Shown here: piece after piece, positions 63,486 to 64,000 of the stretch | How the letters are laid out: every line of letters starts with the position of its first letter | Numbering within the stretch: the first letter of the stretch is position 1 | NCBI RefSeq assembly: GCF_000737595.1 | Contig: NZ_CP006271.1 | Location: forward strand, 2,170,001 to 2,234,000 | Length of the DNA: 64,000 bases | Direction: 5' to 3' | DNA from: Synechococcus sp. KORDI-52 | Lineage (GTDB): Bacteria > Cyanobacteriota > Cyanobacteriia > PCC-6307 > Cyanobiaceae | Translations under genes and position numbers: made by a program | The notes under the pieces: model-generated | Database searches by the model: none | What the model saw: the letters and a program-made list of their open reading frames with translations, nothing else | What the model was told of the DNA's origin: nothing

Positions 63486-63871
63486 AACGAACAACACCCC
63501 CCCTCCAGATCGCCGCAACGTTGGCGGCCTGGCTCATGCTCACCGCCAGCCTGACCACCCTCAACTTTCTGATCGGTTTAGGCATTGCTCTGCTCCTGCC
63601 GCCATTAACACTCGGCAAAACCAAGCGCAGCAATCTGATCGCCATGCTGCAACTGGTTCCCTCGACGGCATGTCAAGGCATTCGAGAAGGCCTCACTCTG
63701 CCGCTCCGAGGGCTCCGAAGTCGACCTGATGTCCGCGAGGATCCGTGGCCCCTTTGGGCCAAGCATGATCCCTTGCTGCGGTTCAGCTGGTTGGTGATGG
63801 TCTCATTCACCCCAAAGACCTTGGTTTTGGCAGCCAACGCGGACACCGTGCACACCCACCTGGAAACGTGA
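63482..63871 (+). CDS. mnhE: Mrp/Mnh-type antiporter subunit E
   Basis: 129 residues from ATG 63482. Two helices at the N-terminus (about 8-26 and 30-45), then a cytosolic domain with WPLWAKHDPLLRFSWLVMV and SFTPKTLVLA, the position of the family's S-x-T-P-G-T motif (here S-F-T-P-K-T). It is an accessory subunit of the antiporter. The frame extends upstream antisense to nothing but within mnhD; that extension is rejected. One base separates its stop from the next ATG. Confidence 0.78.
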   Translation: MKRTTPPLQIAATLAAWLMLTASLTTLNFLIGLGIALLLPPLTLGKTKRSNLIAMLQLVPSTACQGIREGLTLPLRGLRSRPDVREDPWPLWAKHDPLLRFSWLVMVSFTPKTLVLAANADTVHTHLET

Positions 63872-63872
63872 C

Positions 63873-64000
63873 ATGACGCCAACGGAACTTGCCCTTGATT
63901 TGATGGAACTGGCCGCGCTGCTCGCAACGCTGGCTCTCGTCTTGACCCGTTGCCGGATGTCGCGGATCGCCTGCTTGGGCAGCCTGTCCGTTCGACTGTC
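63873..64000 (+). CDS. Probable next antiporter subunit (F/G-like), cut by window end
   Basis: ATG 63873 follows the mnhE stop by 1 nt. The visible 42 residues (MTPTELALDLMELAALLATL and on) form one hydrophobic helix, as expected for the small MnhF or MnhG subunits that follow E in this operon type. The characteristic later motifs lie beyond the window, so the subunit identity is open. Confidence 0.55.
   Translation, partial: MTPTELALDLMELAALLATLALVLTRCRMSRIACLGSLSVRL

Overview
The window is a chromosomal segment of a marine picocyanobacterium, most likely a subcluster 5.1 marine Synechococcus. This is inferred from gene content: a nickel superoxide dismutase cassette (sodN/sodX/sodT), a CpcS/CpeS-type phycobiliprotein lyase, an ARC6/Ftn2-like division protein, DUF3136, DUF3122, DUF1517, DUF3611 and TIGR03792 family proteins, a cobL-type cbiET fusion, and tight GC-rich gene packing with many 1-4 nt overlaps. 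Species identity cannot be fixed without a search.

Layout. 1-7.3 kb: 5'-truncated HtrA protease, a pair of small glycosyltransferases of the TIGR04282/TIGR04283 type, GNAT, ABC exporter, hisG, gloB-like hydrolase, ridA, DUF3136 and two tiny candidate membrane proteins. 7.4-14.8 kb: tRNA-Ala(GGC), lexA with a near-consensus LexA box, two small unknowns, argF, ftsH, an SRAP (YedK/HMCES) protein, a K+-channel-like protein, ribD, DUF3122. 14.8-19.6 kb: an AraC-type regulator facing a GH116 glucosidase (their 3' ends overlap by 82 nt), a small unknown and a sulfotransferase. 19.6-24.9 kb: cobL, DUF192, a response regulator with a degenerate receiver, nadK, pheS, surE.

24.9-31.1 kb is a lower-GC accessory stretch. 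It holds a type I secretion operon (parvulin-like protein, ABC exporter with cyclic-nucleotide-binding and inactive C39-like domains, HlyD adaptor), a small unknown and a leftover fragment of an FG-GAP/RTX-type protein. 31.2-37.7 kb returns to housekeeping: DUF3611, ribF, thiE, thiS, DUF1517, larB, TIGR03792 and an in-frame trmD-ispF fusion. 37.7-43.6 kb is a second AT-rich accessory stretch. It is dominated by a 1327-residue M10-type metalloprotease with RTX motifs and a nearly identical 630-bp tandem duplication, a plausible cargo for the secretion operon, and is flanked by gene remnants.

43.6-64 kb is a dense core region: phycobiliprotein lyase, PhyH-like dioxygenase, era, Bax inhibitor-1 family, phoH, rpsP, ffh, ARC6-like protein, pdhA, group 2 sigma factor, nnrD, mnmA, lnt, FKBP isomerase, sodN-sodX-sodT, and the start of an Mrp-type cation/proton antiporter operon that runs off the window.

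The observations most worth following are: a strong hairpin plus T-run between sodN and sodX that contains the only usable sodX start; the TrmD-IspF fusion; the secretion operon with its candidate protease cargo and decayed FG-GAP neighbour; the GH116/sulfotransferase/AraC cluster; and the response regulator lacking its phosphorylation residues. No CRISPR array, insertion sequence or intact phage was seen.
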